The notes below the pieces were generated by a model. The model saw only the letters and a program-made list of their open reading frames with translations. It ran no database searches and had not been told where the DNA came from. Of a stretch of 47,068 nt of DNA, positions 45,970 through 47,068 are shown in pieces. Source of the stretch: CAYTCZ01 sp964436315 (GTDB lineage Bacteria > Actinomycetota > Thermoleophilia > Gaiellales > Gaiellaceae); the NCBI GenBank assembly GCA_964436315.1, contig CAYTCZ010000010.1, positions 1 through 47,068 on the forward strand, written 5' to 3'. The translations under genes and the position numbers were made by a program. How positions within the stretch are numbered: the first letter of the stretch is position 1; the number at the start of each line of letters is the position of its first letter.

Positions 45970-46245
45970 CCCGGTCGCGCACCCTCCGTTGAGGATGTGC
46001 CCGTGGTGGTGCCGACGGCGCTCGCTCGAGCCAGGCGGGTCCGCGGCACCTGGGAAACTCTCCTTAGCGCTGCTTCCTCCCGGACCTGACGCGGTTCGAA
46101 GGCTCCCATTGCGCGGAACCTGACTGTCAACACTTACGCTCGCAAGCCCGTTCCTCGGGTGAAGTCCCCTCTGTCGGGAATTCGGCCCCGCTGTAGCGGA
46201 TTGCGGGTTCAGGGAACCGCTAGCTCCCCGCGTAGCGCGACCGGG
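45970..46245 (-). ncRNA. ffs: Signal recognition particle RNA, large bacterial type
   Basis: About 276 bases. The 5' and 3' ends pair as CCCGGTCGCGC (46245-46235) with GCGCGACCGGG (45980-45970). Near the 5' end GGGGAGCTAGCGGTTCCCTG and CCGCAATCCGCTACAGC match the Alu domain of large (Bacillus-like) SRP RNA. The apical domain IV is clear: GTCAGGTCCGGGAGGAAGCAGC and CCCAGGTGCCGCGGAC hold the Ffh-binding loops, closed by TCCGCG / CGCGGA and CAGG / CCTG. TACGAT lies 7 bases before the 5' end as a -10. It binds Ffh for cotranslational targeting. Length compares with 271 bases in B. subtilis. Confidence 0.9.
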
Positions 46246-46252
46246 TAGCCGG

Positions 46253-46258
46253 ATCGTA
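46253..46258 (-). promoter_or_regulatory. -10 element of the SRP RNA gene
   Basis: TACGAT on the minus strand, 7 bases before the first base of the terminal SRP helix, which sets the transcription start at about 46245. Confidence 0.5.
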
Positions 46259-46271
46259 GCAACGCTCGAAA

Positions 46272-46673
46272 TCAGTCCGGGAATACCTCGATCGTCGCTC
46301 GATGTCCTCGGGTTCGGGCCAGTCGCCTGTCGGTTGTCACCAAGGTTGCGCCCAGCACTTCCGCGAGGGCGACGTACACGGCGTCGTGCGACGTGAGATT
46401 GCCCCGGAGCTCCCAGATTCGTTCGAGAAACGGCGTGTGCGGATACCGCGCCATGCTCATTTGTTGAAGATCTCGAATGACTGACTTCCCCGCACGTGCC
46501 CCCAGTTCGCCGGCACCAACGCGCTTGCGCGTTGCGGCCGCTACCTCGACGTCGATCAGGTGCGGCGCGTGGATTCTCTGTCCCGGTTTGAGGATCCACT
46601 CAGTAACCCAGAGGCCCTCGGGATCCTTCGGCGTGAGGAAGTCGAAGGCCGCAGAGGCGTCGAGGACGATCAC
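46272..46673 (-). CDS. vapC: VapC-type PIN-domain toxin (ribonuclease)
   Basis: 133 residues, the usual length. The PIN active-site acids are Asp5 (VLDASAAFDFL), Glu43 (LIDVEVAAA), Asp97 (LTSHDAVYVALAE) and Asp115 (LVTTDRRLAR). VapC toxins cleave tRNA or rRNA when the antitoxin is degraded. The ATG overlaps the antitoxin stop (ATGA). The pair lies between two RNA genes, SRP RNA and tRNA-Val. Target RNA is unknown. Confidence 0.9.
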   Translation of the reverse strand: MIVLDASAAFDFLTPKDPEGLWVTEWILKPGQRIHAPHLIDVEVAAATRKRVGAGELGARAGKSVIRDLQQMSMARYPHTPFLERIWELRGNLTSHDAVYVALAEVLGATLVTTDRRLARTRGHRATIEVFPD

Positions 46674-46900
46674 GACTCTTCGCGCAACTGGCGGATGATG
46701 TCAGCGGAGTCCCGCCCACTCACGAGCGGCTTGCGCCGGCGAACGCGGCCAGTCAGTTCCTCCAGCGTCGGTGTCTCAGCAACGGCGGAGATCTCCTGAA
46801 GCAGGTAATCAGAGAGCGACATGCCAGCGCGCGTTGCACGGATCTTGAGCTCGCGGTGGAGGCCGTCAGGGACGTTTCGAATCTGAATCATCTTCGACAT
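46670..46900 (-). CDS. vapB: Antitoxin, FitA/VapB-type ribbon-helix-helix
   Basis: 76 residues from ATG 46900. The N-terminal ribbon-helix-helix reads MIQIRNVPDGLHRELKIRA then GMSLSDYLLQEI, and the C-terminal part (EELTGRVRRRKP, IIRQLREE) would wrap the toxin. The frame opens 10 codons earlier, but that DNA holds the promoter. TAATGT is 7 bases before ATG 46900. ATG 46891 (MIQIRNVPD) is another possible start. It should bind the ACATGT repeats upstream and repress its own operon, as in other vapBC systems (inference). Confidence 0.85.
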   Translation of the reverse strand: MSKMIQIRNVPDGLHRELKIRATRAGMSLSDYLLQEISAVAETPTLEELTGRVRRRKPLVSGRDSADIIRQLREES

Positions 46901-46935
46901 GTTACTCACATTATTACATGTGTAAAACATGTCAT
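46897..46935 (-). promoter_or_regulatory. vapBC promoter with three ACATGT sites
   Basis: Minus-strand -35 ATGACA (46935-46930), 16-base spacer, -10 TAATGT (46913-46908), then 7 bases to ATG 46900. The self-complementary hexamer ACATGT occurs at 46897-46902, 46916-46921 and 46927-46932, covering the start codon, the spacer and the -35. The surrounding 60 bases are AT-rich in contrast to the window. Confidence 0.6.
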
Positions 46936-46995
46936 ATGATGGTATGGCCGTGGTGACAACGTCTGCTCTGAGCCGGTGCTATCCTCGCGACGCCC

Positions 46996-47067
46996 GGGCG
47001 CATAGCTCAGCGGGAGAGCGCCCGCCTCACACGCGGGAGGTCGCTGGTTCGATCCCAGCTGCGCCCA
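46996..47067 (+). tRNA. tRNA-Val (anticodon CAC)
   Basis: Full cloverleaf: acceptor GGGCGCA / TGCGCCC, D arm GCTC-AGCGGGA-GAGC, anticodon stem CCCGC / GCGGG with loop CTCACAC (anticodon CAC, reads GUG), T arm GCTGG-TTCGATC-CCAGC, discriminator A at 47067. The window ends one base later, so it cannot be seen whether CCA is encoded. Confidence 0.97.
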
Positions 47068-47068
47068 C

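Noticed and set aside
46125..46245. A tRNA-Ser next to the SRP RNA core
   Set aside because: GGGGAGCTAGCGG at first looked like a serine tRNA acceptor, but the sequence pairs as the Alu domain of the large SRP RNA.
1..47068. CRISPR arrays, insertion sequences or transposases
   Set aside because: No regularly spaced direct repeats and no transposase-like protein were seen. The element at 35137-35300 has no coding capacity.

Overview
The window is high-GC, densely coded bacterial chromosome, most likely from an actinomycete-related lineage. Supporting signs are a CitA-type citrate synthase, a carbonic anhydrase of the small mycobacterial beta class, an alpha acyl-CoA carboxylase with fused biotin carboxylase and biotin carrier, a MoaD-MoaE fusion, and many genes with a -10 hexamer (TANNNT) only 6-9 bases before the start codon, which is the arrangement of leaderless transcripts. 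My class-level guess is Thermoleophilia (Gaiellales/Solirubrobacterales), by inference only. Two runs of exactly 100 N show that this is a scaffolded draft assembly. No phage, insertion sequence or CRISPR array is visible.

Layout. 1-5.8 kb: an SDR oxidoreductase, the selenocysteine factors SelB and SelA, a U32-like protein and the MoaD-MoaE fusion. 5.8-9.8 kb: methylmalonyl-CoA mutase large subunit, an acetyltransferase broken by the first assembly gap, and the acyl-CoA (propionyl-CoA) carboxylase beta subunit. 9.9-14 kb: an SLH/NlpC-P60 cell-wall hydrolase, then pgsA, a double GNAT protein and glpK as a reverse-strand operon. 14-15.8 kb: the carboxylase alpha subunit. 15.9-21.2 kb: a DrrAB-like ABC exporter, sucCD, an aminotransferase and a tiny Cys-rich protein. 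21.2-27.6 kb: a membrane PDZ-Lon protease, a glutamine amidotransferase, icd-mdh divergent from citrate synthase plus a HEAT-like gene, and carbonic anhydrase. 27.6-30.4 kb: two overlapping tyrosine recombinases, a DUF2071-like protein and the second gap. 30.4-37.2 kb: PEP carboxykinase, an unknown 8-TM protein, and sdhA-sdhB-sdhE. 37.3-41.1 kb: a small coiled-coil membrane protein, a metallophosphatase, a GNAT-like protein, and ybaB-recR-asd. 41.2-47 kb: an exported Asp-box protein, a gene-poor stretch, dnaX, the large SRP RNA, a VapBC toxin-antitoxin pair and tRNA-Val(CAC).

Function. Propionyl-CoA can pass through carboxylase (alpha and beta subunits) and mutase to succinyl-CoA, then through succinyl-CoA synthetase, succinate dehydrogenase and malate dehydrogenase, and leave by PEP carboxykinase. 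Citrate synthase and isocitrate dehydrogenase add the oxidative arm. The dehydrogenase is the unusual SdhE type without membrane anchors. The most unusual DNA signal is a roughly 164-base, almost entirely self-complementary hairpin between sdhA and sdhB. Other notable signals are divergent promoters that share one TA step, terminators that contain stop codons, and operator-like palindromes before the carbonic anhydrase, pckG and vapBC.
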